A stretch of 64,000 nt of DNA from Thiorhodococcus drewsii AZ1. GTDB lineage: Bacteria > Pseudomonadota > Gammaproteobacteria > Chromatiales > Chromatiaceae. The translations under genes were made by a program, and so were the position numbers. The notes under the pieces are model-generated. The model did not search any database. It had not been told where the DNA came from and saw nothing but the letters and a program-made list of their open reading frames with translations. The stretch's first letter is position 1. The number at the start of each line of letters is the position of its first letter. The stretch spans positions 120,698-184,697 of the forward strand of contig NZ_AFWT01000007.1 of NCBI RefSeq assembly GCF_000224065.1, in the 5' to 3' direction. Below, one piece after another: positions 1-7,250 of the stretch.

Positions 1-629
1 AGATAGCCGGCCCAGTAGACATCCATATTCTGATTGCGGAAGCGTTGGAAGGAAGCGTTGTAGTCGAGCATGACCACGGCGTTGTCGATCTCGGACGGGT
101 CGCATGTCTCGGCATGACGGCCGGTGGTGATGGTGATGCTCTCGCCGATCCGATTGAGCGGGATCTTGTGTTGGGCGGCCAGCATTTGAACGGAGGTGAT
201 GCCGGGGATGATCTCGAAATCGAGCTGGCCCTCGGATCGGGCGACGAGATCGGACACGAGCGAGACCGTCTGGTCGTAAATCGCCGGATCGCCCCAGAGG
301 AGTAGGGCGCCATTCTGGCCGTCCTCCAGTTCCTCGTCGATCAGACGCTGGAAGAGTGCGTGCTTTTCCTCGTGCCAGACCTTGACGTCTTCCTTGTAAT
401 CGCCGCTCGCCATGCGTCGTGTCGGACTGTTCGCCACCACGACGCGGTAGCCGCTCTCGCCGATATAGTGATGCAGGATGTCCTGGCGCATTTGCAGCAG
501 TTCTTCCTTGCCGCGTCCGTCCTTTTCCAGCATGAAGAAGACGTCGATGCGCTTGAGCGCTTCGATCGCTTGAACCGTGAGGAATTCGGGGAGACCGGGA
601 CCCATGCCGATCAGATACAGCTTCTTCAT
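1..629 (-). CDS. cobF: Precorrin-6A synthase (deacetylating) CobF, partial
   Basis: Methylates C-1 of the corrin precursor and releases the acetyl group, giving precorrin-6A in the aerobic-type cobalamin pathway. I translated it directly: it starts at the CAT complement at 627-629 and reads without a stop to the left edge, about 209 codons; the family is roughly 250 residues, so the C-terminus lies outside the window. The N-terminus KKLYLIGMGPGLPEFLTVQA carries the SAM-binding GxGPG motif of corrin-ring methyltransferases. Further in are LLLWGDPAIYD, the conserved G-D-P block, and IIPGITSVQ, the usual proline-glycine-isoleucine turn. It is transcribed away from bchE, so the 387-bp gap to the right holds the start signals of both genes. 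CobF is diagnostic of the aerobic-type route. Confidence 0.93.
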   Translation of the reverse strand, partial: MKKLYLIGMGPGLPEFLTVQAIEALKRIDVFFMLEKDGRGKEELLQMRQDILHHYIGESGYRVVVANSPTRRMASGDYKEDVKVWHEEKHALFQRLIDEELEDGQNGALLLWGDPAIYDQTVSLVSDLVARSEGQLDFEIIPGITSVQMLAAQHKIPLNRIGESITITTGRHAETCDPSEIDNAVVMLDYNASFQRFRNQNMDVYWAGY

Positions 630-1016
630 TGTTGTGCCAGACAGTTGGGCGCTCGCTCGGCGTCGTCGCGGTGCCGTGGAGTGCGGTGATTCGGGGATTC
701 CGCCGCGATGCGTGGATACGCGCGCGATCTCGGGCGGGATGGGCTGCCCGCTTGTCATCGGGCGGGGTCCGGACGTGGACCGATAGCGTGGCGATTCTAA
801 TGAGTCGTTGGTATGATCGCCAACTTGATTCGGATTTCGCCTGCTGTGCTGTTTGCGGGGCGAATGCGCCTGTTCAACGAATGCCCCTACTCGGTTAGAG
901 GTTGCTTGGGTCAGCAGAATTGATGCAGTCTCCTGGCCGCGATGCGCTGATGCCTCGTTGTCGCCGTCCTGTGGTGCGCCTGCTGACCGACTGTTCTTGA
1001 TTACCCGGAGCTGACA
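630..1016. promoter_or_regulatory. Divergent intergenic region between cobF and bchE
   Basis: This 387-bp gap separates two divergent genes and must hold promoters for both. I found no open reading frame worth calling and no B12-box typical of a cobalamin riboswitch. A perfect 7-bp inverted repeat, TGGCGAT at 789-795 and ATCGCCA at 816-822, could be an operator or hairpin. TTGAT at 824-830 followed by an imperfect second half resembles half of an FNR site, which would suit an oxygen-regulated bchE, but the match is weak. The end of the region carries a Shine-Dalgarno-like CCGGAG just before bchE. Confidence 0.3.
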
Positions 1017-2657
1017 ATGCGAATCCTTTTTGTCCACCCGAACTATAGCGCCGGTGCCGCCGATATCGCTGGCAACTGGTCGCCGGCCTGGGTCGCCTAT
1101 CTGGCGGGCTATCTGAAGTCGGGAGGCTACCAAGACTATCAATTCGTCGATGCCATGGTGGACAAGCTGGACGATGATCAGCTGCGCGTGGCCATCCGAG
1201 AGGCGAAGCCTGATATCGTCGCGACCACGGCGATGACGCCCATGATCTACGCCTCGCAGCGTCTGCTGCAGATCGCCAAGGAAGAGTGTCCGAACGCGAT
1301 CACGGTGCTTGGCGGTATCCACGGCACCTTCATGTACGATCAGGTGCTGCACGAGGCCCCCTGGATCGACGCCATCATCCGCGGCGAGGGCGAGGCCGTC
1401 ACCCTGAATTTGGTGCGCAGCATCGACCAGACCGGCTGGCCGGGCGATCGCGCCAAGGTTCAGGGCATCGCCTATCTTGACGAGAACCAGCAGGTCGTCG
1501 CCACCCCGGCCGAGCCGTCCATCAAGGACGTCGACTCCATCTGGCCGGACTGGGGCATCCTCGAGTGGAAGAAGTACATCTACATCCCGCTCGGCGTGCC
1601 GGTCGCAACCCCCAACATGGCGCGCGGCTGTCCCTTCACCTGCAGCTTCTGCTCGCAGTGGAAGTTCTGGCGCGACTATCGCGTGCGCGATCCCAAGCGC
1701 ATGGTCGACGAGATCGAGGAGCTGGTGAAGGTCCACGGCGTCGGCTTCTTCATCCTTGCCGACGAAGAACCCCAGATCAACAAGAACAAGTTCGTCGAGT
1801 TCTGTCAGGAACTGATCGACCGCGATCTCGGGATCCATTGGGGCATCAATACCCGTGTGACCGACGTCATGCGCGACGAGGAGCTGTTGCCCTTCTACCG
1901 CAAGGCCGGTCTGGTCCACATCTCGCTCGGCACCGAGGCGGCGGCGCAGCTCAATCTGGATCGCTTCGTCAAGGAGACCACGGTCGCCCAGAACAAGCGC
2001 GCCATCCAGCTCCTGCAGGAGAACGGCATCGTCACCGAGGCGCAGTTCATCGTCGGTCTCGAGAACGAGACCCGCGAAACGCTCGAAGAGACCTACAACA
2101 TGGTCATGGATTGGGGCGCGGACATGGCCAACTGGTCGATGTACACACCCTGGCCGTTCGCCGACATGTTTGCCGAGATGGGCGATCGGGTCGAGGTCTT
2201 CGATTACTCGAAGTACAACTTCGTTTCGCCGATCATGAAGCCCGACAACATCGACCGTGCCGAGCTGCTCGACGGCGTGATGGCCAATTACCGGCGTTTC
2301 TACATGAAGCGGATGTTCTTCCAGTATCCCTGGGTGAAGGACCCCTTCCGTCGTCGCTATTTGATGGGCTGCATCAAGGCCTTCCTCAAGAGCGCCATGG
2401 AGCGTCGCTTCTATCAGCTGGGCAAGCAGAACTACTGGGGGCCGCTGTTCAAGAAGCTCATCAAGTTCGACTACGACAAGAGCAAGTCCAAGATCGTCGA
2501 GCCGGATCACAATGCCTGGAAGAAGGCGCCTCCGGCCAAGCGTCCGGCGGTCAGCGTCGCGGGCGCCGCGCCTCAGGCCTGTGGCGGTCCCAAGGCATGC
2601 GGTGGTGGCGATCAGCAGATGACCGAGGAGCAGATCAAGCAGTACGACAATGCTTGA
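1017..2657 (+). CDS. bchE: Mg-protoporphyrin IX monomethyl ester anaerobic oxidative cyclase BchE
   Basis: Forms the isocyclic fifth ring of bacteriochlorophyll without oxygen, using radical SAM chemistry and a cobalamin cofactor; it is thus a likely consumer of the B12 made by neighbouring genes. The 546-residue product has an N-terminal cobalamin-binding-type domain (about 1-150) starting RILFVHPNY, and a radical SAM core whose cluster motif C-x3-C-x2-C is seen as [12 protein letters not shown] near residues 204-214. The closely conserved start [20 protein letters not shown] is typical of BchE. The C-terminal tail is Ala/Pro-rich with two short ACGG repeats, a possible extra metal-binding tail. 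The ATG at 1017 follows a GGAG-type ribosome site. It marks the organism as an anoxygenic phototroph. Confidence 0.95.
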   Translation: MRILFVHPNYSAGAADIAGNWSPAWVAYLAGYLKSGGYQDYQFVDAMVDKLDDDQLRVAIREAKPDIVATTAMTPMIYASQRLLQIAKEECPNAITVLGGIHGTFMYDQVLHEAPWIDAIIRGEGEAVTLNLVRSIDQTGWPGDRAKVQGIAYLDENQQVVATPAEPSIKDVDSIWPDWGILEWKKYIYIPLGVPVATPNMARGCPFTCSFCSQWKFWRDYRVRDPKRMVDEIEELVKVHGVGFFILADEEPQINKNKFVEFCQELIDRDLGIHWGINTRVTDVMRDEELLPFYRKAGLVHISLGTEAAAQLNLDRFVKETTVAQNKRAIQLLQENGIVTEAQFIVGLENETRETLEETYNMVMDWGADMANWSMYTPWPFADMFAEMGDRVEVFDYSKYNFVSPIMKPDNIDRAELLDGVMANYRRFYMKRMFFQYPWVKDPFRRRYLMGCIKAFLKSAMERRFYQLGKQNYWGPLFKKLIKFDYDKSKSKIVEPDHNAWKKAPPAKRPAVSVAGAAPQACGGPKACGGGDQQMTEEQIKQYDNA

Positions 2658-2660
2658 TTG

Positions 2661-2793
2661 TTAGCTGTCAGCTACCAGCTTTCAGCCTCCAGCTGTTGTT
2701 TGCCGAGGTTTTCGCTTCTTCGGTTATGTCTGGGCGAAGCATTGGGGTGACTGCAACACGCTGAAAGCTGGCCGCTGGAGGCTGATAGCTTAT
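2661..2793. repeat. Dispersed inverted-repeat element, copy 1 (AGCTGTCAGC family)
   Basis: Two imperfect inverted arms of about 30 bp, 2662-2694 and 2760-2790, are built from short AGCTxxCAGC and GCCTCCAGC units and flank a unique centre of about 65 bp. A related element with the same arm words lies at 17005-17160. The element fills most of the gap between bchE and cobQ and probably acts only as a non-coding intergenic palindrome, perhaps a weak bidirectional terminator. Confidence 0.6.
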
Positions 2794-2860
2794 CCATTGA
2801 TCCTGGCCCGCATTCGTTCGATGACGGATGCGGGTCTTGCCGTTTAGGACGATTGACCGC

Positions 2861-4429
2861 ATGACCGATCCCGCTCCCTCCATCTCCATCGATATGCCGC
2901 CCCTCGTCGAGCACGGGCCGCGTCGCGCCCGCGTGCTCATGATCCAGGGTACCGCCTCGGACGTCGGCAAGAGCATGCTGGTCGCCGGACTGTGCCGCGC
3001 CTATCATCGCCGCGGGCTCGTGGTGCGCCCCTTCAAGGCGCAGAACATGAGCAACAACGCGGCCGTGACGCTCGACACCGACGCCGCCCCTGGACCGAAC
3101 GGCGAGCAGCCGCGCGGCGAGATCGGGCGTGCTCAGGCGCTGCAGGCGCGCGCCTGTGGCGTGCGGCCCTCGATCCACATGAATCCGGTCCTGCTCAAGC
3201 CCCAGACCAATATCGGCTCCCAGGTGGTGCTGCGCGGACGGGTGCTCGGCAACTGTCCGGCGCGGGTCTATCACGAGATGCGCCAGGGCCTGATGCCGGC
3301 GGTGCTCGACAGCTTCGAGCGTCTCTGCGCCGAGGCCGATCTGGTGCTGGTCGAGGGTGCGGGCAGCGGCGCCGAGATCTATCTGCGCCAGTGCGACATC
3401 ACCAACATGCATTTCGCCGAGCGTGCCGACATCCCGGTGGTGATACTGGGCGATCTCGACAAGGGCGGTACCATGGCCTCCCTGGTCGGCACCTGGCTGC
3501 TGCTGGATCAGGCCGACCGCGACCGGGTCGTGGGCTATCTCGTCAACAAGTTCCGAGGCGACTTCTCGCTGTTCGAGCCGGCTTGCGAGACCATTACCGA
3601 GATCACCGGCTGGCCCTTTCGAGGGGTCGTGCGCTGGTTCGAAGGCGCGAGCCGTCTGCCGGCCGAGGACTCGCTGGCCCTGGAGCGTCCGGCCGAGACC
3701 AGCGGCGGCACGCTCAACGTCGTCATCCCGCGCCTGTCGCGCGTGGCCAACTTCGACGACATGGATCCGCTGGCTGCCGAGCCGAGCGTCAATCTGCGCT
3801 GGATCGAACCCGGGCACCCGATCCCGGCCGAGGCCGACGTCGTCATCCTGCCCGGATCCAAGGCGACTCGTACCGATCTGGGGGTTCTGCGCCGCGAGGG
3901 CTGGGACATCGACATCCTCGCCCACGTGCGCCGTGGCGGTCGGGTGGTCGGACTCTGTGCCGGCTATCAGATGCTGGGCCGCATGGTGCGCGATCCGCAG
4001 GGTATCGAGGGTGAGCCGGGCGAGACGCCCGGACTGGGCCTGCTGGACATCGAGACCGAGATCGGCGGCGAGAAGCGTCTGATCGACCTCGAAGTCACCG
4101 ACCAGCGTAGCGGTTGCCACGTCAGCGGTTACGAGATGCACATGGGCCGCACGACCGGGCCGGGACTGGAGCGCCCCTGGCTGGTGCTCGACGATGGCAA
4201 GGGCGCGGTGCGACACGAGGGCGCCATCTCGGCCGACGGTCGCGTCATGGGTGGCTATCTGCACGGCATCTTTGGTGCCGACGCCTTCCGCACCCATTGG
4301 CTGGAGCAGGTCGGCGCCCAGGCCGCGCGGATCGACTTCGAGGCCCGCATCGAGGCCGCCCTGGACGAACTTGCCGAGCACTTCGAGGCCAATCTGGATC
4401 TGGATGCGCTGTTGGAGTTGGCGCGGTAA
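2861..4429 (+). CDS. cobQ: Cobyric acid synthase CobQ/CbiP
   Basis: Amidates side chains b, d, e and g of adenosylcobyrinic a,c-diamide, using glutamine and ATP, to give adenosylcobyric acid. The N-terminal half is a dethiobiotin-synthetase-like ATPase with VLMIQGTASDVGKSMLVAGL as its P-loop and the signature FKAQNMSNNA. The C-terminal half is a class I glutamine amidotransferase-like domain: the nucleophile cysteine is in VVGLCAGYQMLGR (near residue 366) and the catalytic histidine in GGYLHGIFG. The in-frame ATG at 2828 is possible, but I prefer 2861, preceded by an AGGAC site, because family members start close to the P-loop strand. Product 522 residues. It follows the intergenic repeat after bchE and ends convergently with the next gene. 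Confidence 0.95.
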   Translation: MTDPAPSISIDMPPLVEHGPRRARVLMIQGTASDVGKSMLVAGLCRAYHRRGLVVRPFKAQNMSNNAAVTLDTDAAPGPNGEQPRGEIGRAQALQARACGVRPSIHMNPVLLKPQTNIGSQVVLRGRVLGNCPARVYHEMRQGLMPAVLDSFERLCAEADLVLVEGAGSGAEIYLRQCDITNMHFAERADIPVVILGDLDKGGTMASLVGTWLLLDQADRDRVVGYLVNKFRGDFSLFEPACETITEITGWPFRGVVRWFEGASRLPAEDSLALERPAETSGGTLNVVIPRLSRVANFDDMDPLAAEPSVNLRWIEPGHPIPAEADVVILPGSKATRTDLGVLRREGWDIDILAHVRRGGRVVGLCAGYQMLGRMVRDPQGIEGEPGETPGLGLLDIETEIGGEKRLIDLEVTDQRSGCHVSGYEMHMGRTTGPGLERPWLVLDDGKGAVRHEGAISADGRVMGGYLHGIFGADAFRTHWLEQVGAQAARIDFEARIEAALDELAEHFEANLDLDALLELAR

Positions 4430-4474
4430 CCAAAAAGATCGGCTCGCTCCCCGGCGACCGATGCGCGTCGGACG

Positions 4475-5053
4475 CTATTCCGGTTGCGCCAACGCGACAT
4501 CCTCGTAGATATCGGTGAGCGAGAAGGCGATGTCGAGGTCGCCGCACCGGAACCTCAGGTCTCCTTCCTGATCGAAGACCTGGTGTCGCCACAGCCCGTC
4601 CGTTCCCAGGCTGTAGAGCTCGACCTGGCGGCGCTCCTGGCTGATCAGCATGTAGTACCGCAAGGAGCCGAGCGTGCGGTAGGCGATGAGCTTTTCGCGA
4701 CGGTCGATGACCTCGGTGGAGGGCGAGAGCACCTCGACGATGAGGCAGGGCGCCTGCTTGTAAAGCGAGGCACTATCGTCTCGGTCGCAGGTCAGGAGCA
4801 CATCGGGGTAATAGAAGGCGTCGTGTTTAAGCACGCGAACCTTCATGTCGCTGATGAAGGCGGCGCAAGTGGTTCCGCGTGTTACGCCTCGCAGGTGAAA
4901 AAAGACGTTGCCGGCAATGCGGTTGTGCGCCTCTCCGGCCCCGGCCATGGCGAACAGTCGGCCGGCCACATATTCGTGCCGGATATCGCTCGATTGCTCG
5001 CTGGTCAGATAGTCGTCTGGATCGATGTCAAGGATGTGCGCGGCCAGACTCAT
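4475..5053 (-). CDS. Uma2 family endonuclease-like protein (DUF820)
   Basis: A 192-residue member of the Uma2/DUF820 family, a PD-(D/E)xK nuclease fold expanded in cyanobacteria and many environmental bacteria; its cellular role is unknown. Visible family marks are YVAGRLFAMAGAGEAHNRI near the N-terminus, the acidic active-site strand YYPDVLLTC, and VEVLSPSTEVIDRREKLIAY, the E-x-LSPST-x5-R-x-K block. An upstream in-frame ATG exists at 5140, but the ATG at 5053 has a GAGGT ribosome site and matches the usual start. It stands alone between cobQ (convergent) and the Cys-rich gene (divergent). Confidence 0.85.
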   Translation of the reverse strand: MSLAAHILDIDPDDYLTSEQSSDIRHEYVAGRLFAMAGAGEAHNRIAGNVFFHLRGVTRGTTCAAFISDMKVRVLKHDAFYYPDVLLTCDRDDSASLYKQAPCLIVEVLSPSTEVIDRREKLIAYRTLGSLRYYMLISQERRQVELYSLGTDGLWRHQVFDQEGDLRFRCGDLDIAFSLTDIYEDVALAQPE

Positions 5054-5196
5054 GTCGATACCTCGGATGCCAGGTCGAATTCTGTGTCCAGTATAACCGC
5101 CGACTGTGTGGGTGCAGTCGGCGTCAGACGACAACGCCATGACGGCGATGCCGCATCGAGTGCCCCTATCATCTCCGCCCTGTTTCAGTTGATGCC

Positions 5197-5526
5197 ATGC
5201 AGCCGAAAGACACCACTCACGACGAGTCCTTCAAGGGATTCACCAACGACGCCTGTCCCTTCTATCCCTGCCACCGGGGCGTGAAGCGCGCGTTCAATTG
5301 CCTCTTCTGTTACTGCCCGCTCATCGCCTACGAATGTCCAGGTCCCTATCGTCTCTATACGGACAAGAACGGTCTTACGCGCAAGGACTGTTCCGACTGC
5401 CGTCTTCCGCACGATGGCCACAGCGCCTCCTGGGCCTTCATCCAGAAATGGCTGGAACGCCCGCAAATCTGGAGCGGTCACCCGCAGCGCGAGCCATACG
5501 CCAAGACCCGGCGACGCGAACCCTGA
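5197..5526 (+). CDS. Cysteine-rich small domain protein, probable metal binding
   Basis: A 109-residue protein of the cysteine-rich small domain family (PF04071 by memory). Its N-terminal two thirds carry the pattern CPFYPCH, NCLFCYCPL, ECPG and DCSDC, eight or nine cysteines that could hold zinc or an iron-sulfur cluster. The C-terminal part is basic and probably unstructured. Members of this family often sit in cobalamin or cobyric-acid gene neighbourhoods, as here, but no biochemical role is established to my knowledge. The start at 5197 is not strongly supported by a ribosome site; the first cysteine lies at about residue 20, so a later start is unlikely. Confidence 0.75.
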   Translation: MQPKDTTHDESFKGFTNDACPFYPCHRGVKRAFNCLFCYCPLIAYECPGPYRLYTDKNGLTRKDCSDCRLPHDGHSASWAFIQKWLERPQIWSGHPQREPYAKTRRREP

Positions 5527-5577
5527 TGTCGAGACGCCGAATCCGTCCCTCCGCCGATCGATCAGCGAGAATCATCC

Positions 5578-5943
5578 ATGCTTGAAGCGCTGACACTCAT
5601 CTTTTTCTGCCAACTGCTGGGCGAGAGCCTCGTGCGTCTCTTGAGTCTGCCGCTGCCCGGTCCGGTCGCCGGGATGCTCATCCTCTTTCTCGGGCTGGCG
5701 GTGCGTGGCGGCATTCCGAGCGAGGTCGAGCGGGCCGGCGCCACACTGCTCGGTCATTTGCCGCTGCTGTTCGTTCCGGCCGGGGTGGGTGTCATGGCGC
5801 ACTGGGATCTCTTGCGGGATAACTGGCCAGCCCTGACGGTAGCGCTTCTGCTCGGAACCCTGATCACTCTGGTGGTCACGGCCCTGACCATGAGCGGGAC
5901 CCAGTGGCTGTTGCGTCGTTTGCGCGGGGGCGATCCGTCGTGA
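5578..5943 (+). CDS. CidA/LrgA family membrane protein
   Basis: A 121-residue integral membrane protein with four hydrophobic stretches. It matches the LrgA/CidA (YohJ-like) family by FFCQLLGESLVRLLSLPLPGP near the start, the conserved LPGPVAGM turn, and the PLLFVPAGVGVM segment. In staphylococci such proteins are holin-like and modulate murein hydrolase activity; in other bacteria the pair is linked to export of small organic acids such as pyruvate or glycolate. It is translationally coupled to the following lrgB-like gene through an overlapping GTGA. Confidence 0.88.
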   Translation: MLEALTLIFFCQLLGESLVRLLSLPLPGPVAGMLILFLGLAVRGGIPSEVERAGATLLGHLPLLFVPAGVGVMAHWDLLRDNWPALTVALLLGTLITLVVTALTMSGTQWLLRRLRGGDPS

Positions 5944-6674
5944 ACGAGGCGCCATTCCAAACGCTCTGGGTCTATCTGGCCGAGGCGCCGCTGTTCTGGC
6001 TGACGGCGACCTTGCTCGCCTGGATCGGGGCGCTGAAGCTGCACCGGTTGAGCGGCAGTCGCGCTCTGCTCAATCCGGTGGTCATGACCATCGGTCTGTT
6101 GATCGGGCTCTTATCGCTCACCGGAACGCCCTACGGCGTCTATTTCGATGGCGCCCAGTTCATCCATTTCCTCCTCGGGCCTGCCACGGTCGCGTTGGCG
6201 ATCCCGCTCTATCGGCTGCGTATGGACCTGCGCGCACTGGCGATTCCGATCCTGGCCGCGTTGCTGGTCGGCGCCCTGGTTGCCGCCGTCAGTGCGGTGG
6301 AGTTGGCCTCTCTGTTCGGCGCGGATCGCACCATTCTGCTTTCGCTCGCCCCCAAGTCCGTTACGACCCCGGTCGCCATGGGTATTTCGGAGAAACTGGG
6401 CGGAATTCCGGCACTGACCGCCGCGCTGGTGGTGCTCACGGGTCTGGTCGGCGCGCTCTTCGGTGTCGATCTGCTGCGCCGGATCGGGATCCGCGACCCG
6501 GCGGTCACCGGGATCGCCTTGGGGACCGCTGCGCACGGCATCGGTACCGCGCGCGCCTTCCAGCTCGGCAATCGCGAAGGCGCCATGTCCGGGCTCGCGA
6601 TGGCGCTGTCGGCGATCGTCAGCGCCTTGCTGTTGCCGGGCCTACTGCGCTGGCTTGGGTTGCTTGACGGCTAA
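5940..6674 (+). CDS. LrgB family membrane protein
   Basis: Partner of the preceding LrgA-like protein. The 244-residue product has at least six hydrophobic segments and the family blocks LNPVVMTIG near residue 45 and APKSVTTPVAMGISEKLGG near residue 140, which define LrgB/CidB/YohK. I chose the GTG at 5940 because it overlaps the stop of the upstream gene (GTGA), giving tight coupling; an in-frame ATG 36 bases upstream lies within lrgA and would add residues not typical of the family. Together the pair likely forms a channel or transporter for small carboxylates; the true substrate is not evident. Confidence 0.87.
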   Translation: MNEAPFQTLWVYLAEAPLFWLTATLLAWIGALKLHRLSGSRALLNPVVMTIGLLIGLLSLTGTPYGVYFDGAQFIHFLLGPATVALAIPLYRLRMDLRALAIPILAALLVGALVAAVSAVELASLFGADRTILLSLAPKSVTTPVAMGISEKLGGIPALTAALVVLTGLVGALFGVDLLRRIGIRDPAVTGIALGTAAHGIGTARAFQLGNREGAMSGLAMALSAIVSALLLPGLLRWLGLLDG

Positions 6675-6750
6675 TCGTCTTGGGCGCCAGCCGCCACCGC
6701 TCACATCATCTTAAAACGTCCGTATTCAACCCACTGAGGAGCGTTAACAA

Positions 6751-7194
6751 ATGGATAGAGTCGACCCCGCAATGCCGCGCCTGACCGATCCGCGCGCCTG
6801 GCAACTGACCGCGCGGCTGTTCGCCATGCCCAAGGACACCAACGCCTATGGCGACATCTTCGGCGGCTGGCTGTTGTCGCAGGCCGATCTCGCGGGCGGT
6901 GTCATCGCCGTCCAAGTCGCTCGAGGCCGGGTCGCGACCATCGCTGTGAAGGAGTTCCAGTTCATGGCTCCGGTGTTGGTTGGAGACCTGGTCGAGGGCT
7001 TCGCCCGCCTGGTCAAGATCGGCACCAGCTCGATGACGATCGAGATTCAGATCTGGGCGCAACGCGAGCCCGATCCCCATAGCCGCCAACAGGTCGCGAC
7101 TGCCAATTTCACCTATGTTGCCGTCGACGAAACGGGTCGTTCCAGACCGATTGCGAATGCCGACGAACTCGCCGAGGCACTGTCGGAGGATTGA
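6751..7194 (+). CDS. yciA: Acyl-CoA thioesterase, YciA type
   Basis: A 147-residue single hotdog-fold thioesterase that hydrolyses short- to medium-chain acyl-CoA esters in the cytoplasm. The block KDTNAYGDIFGGWLLSQADL contains the N-x-x-G-D-x-F-G-G-W-L active-site region of the YciA/BACH family, and VKEFQFMAPVLVGDLV the second conserved strand. The ATG at 6751 follows GAGGAG at about 6735, a good ribosome site. It converges with hypF; a stem-loop lies between the two stops. Confidence 0.9.
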   Translation: MDRVDPAMPRLTDPRAWQLTARLFAMPKDTNAYGDIFGGWLLSQADLAGGVIAVQVARGRVATIAVKEFQFMAPVLVGDLVEGFARLVKIGTSSMTIEIQIWAQREPDPHSRQQVATANFTYVAVDETGRSRPIANADELAEALSED

Positions 7195-7216
7195 TCCCCT
7201 TCGGTCGGTCCAGTGC

Positions 7217-7243
7217 CCCGGATGGCACATTGCCCCATCCGGG
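7217..7243. terminator. Stem-loop between convergent yciA and hypF
   Basis: A perfect 8-bp inverted repeat, CCCGGATG at 7217-7224 and CATCCGGG at 7236-7243, sits in the 56-bp gap between two convergent genes. There is no T-run on either side, so it is at best a factor-assisted or mRNA 3'-end stabilising hairpin serving both directions. Confidence 0.45.
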
Positions 7244-7250
7244 CTGCGGA

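Noticed and set aside
630..1016. Possible cobalamin riboswitch before bchE or cobF
   Set aside because: No B12 box or conserved core was found by reading both strands; only a short inverted repeat is present. A covariance search would be decisive.
2672..4381. A 569-codon open frame on the minus strand opposite cobQ
   Set aside because: It is antisense to the clear cobQ gene, with histidine/glycine-rich shadow composition typical of high-GC antisense frames and no recognisable motif.
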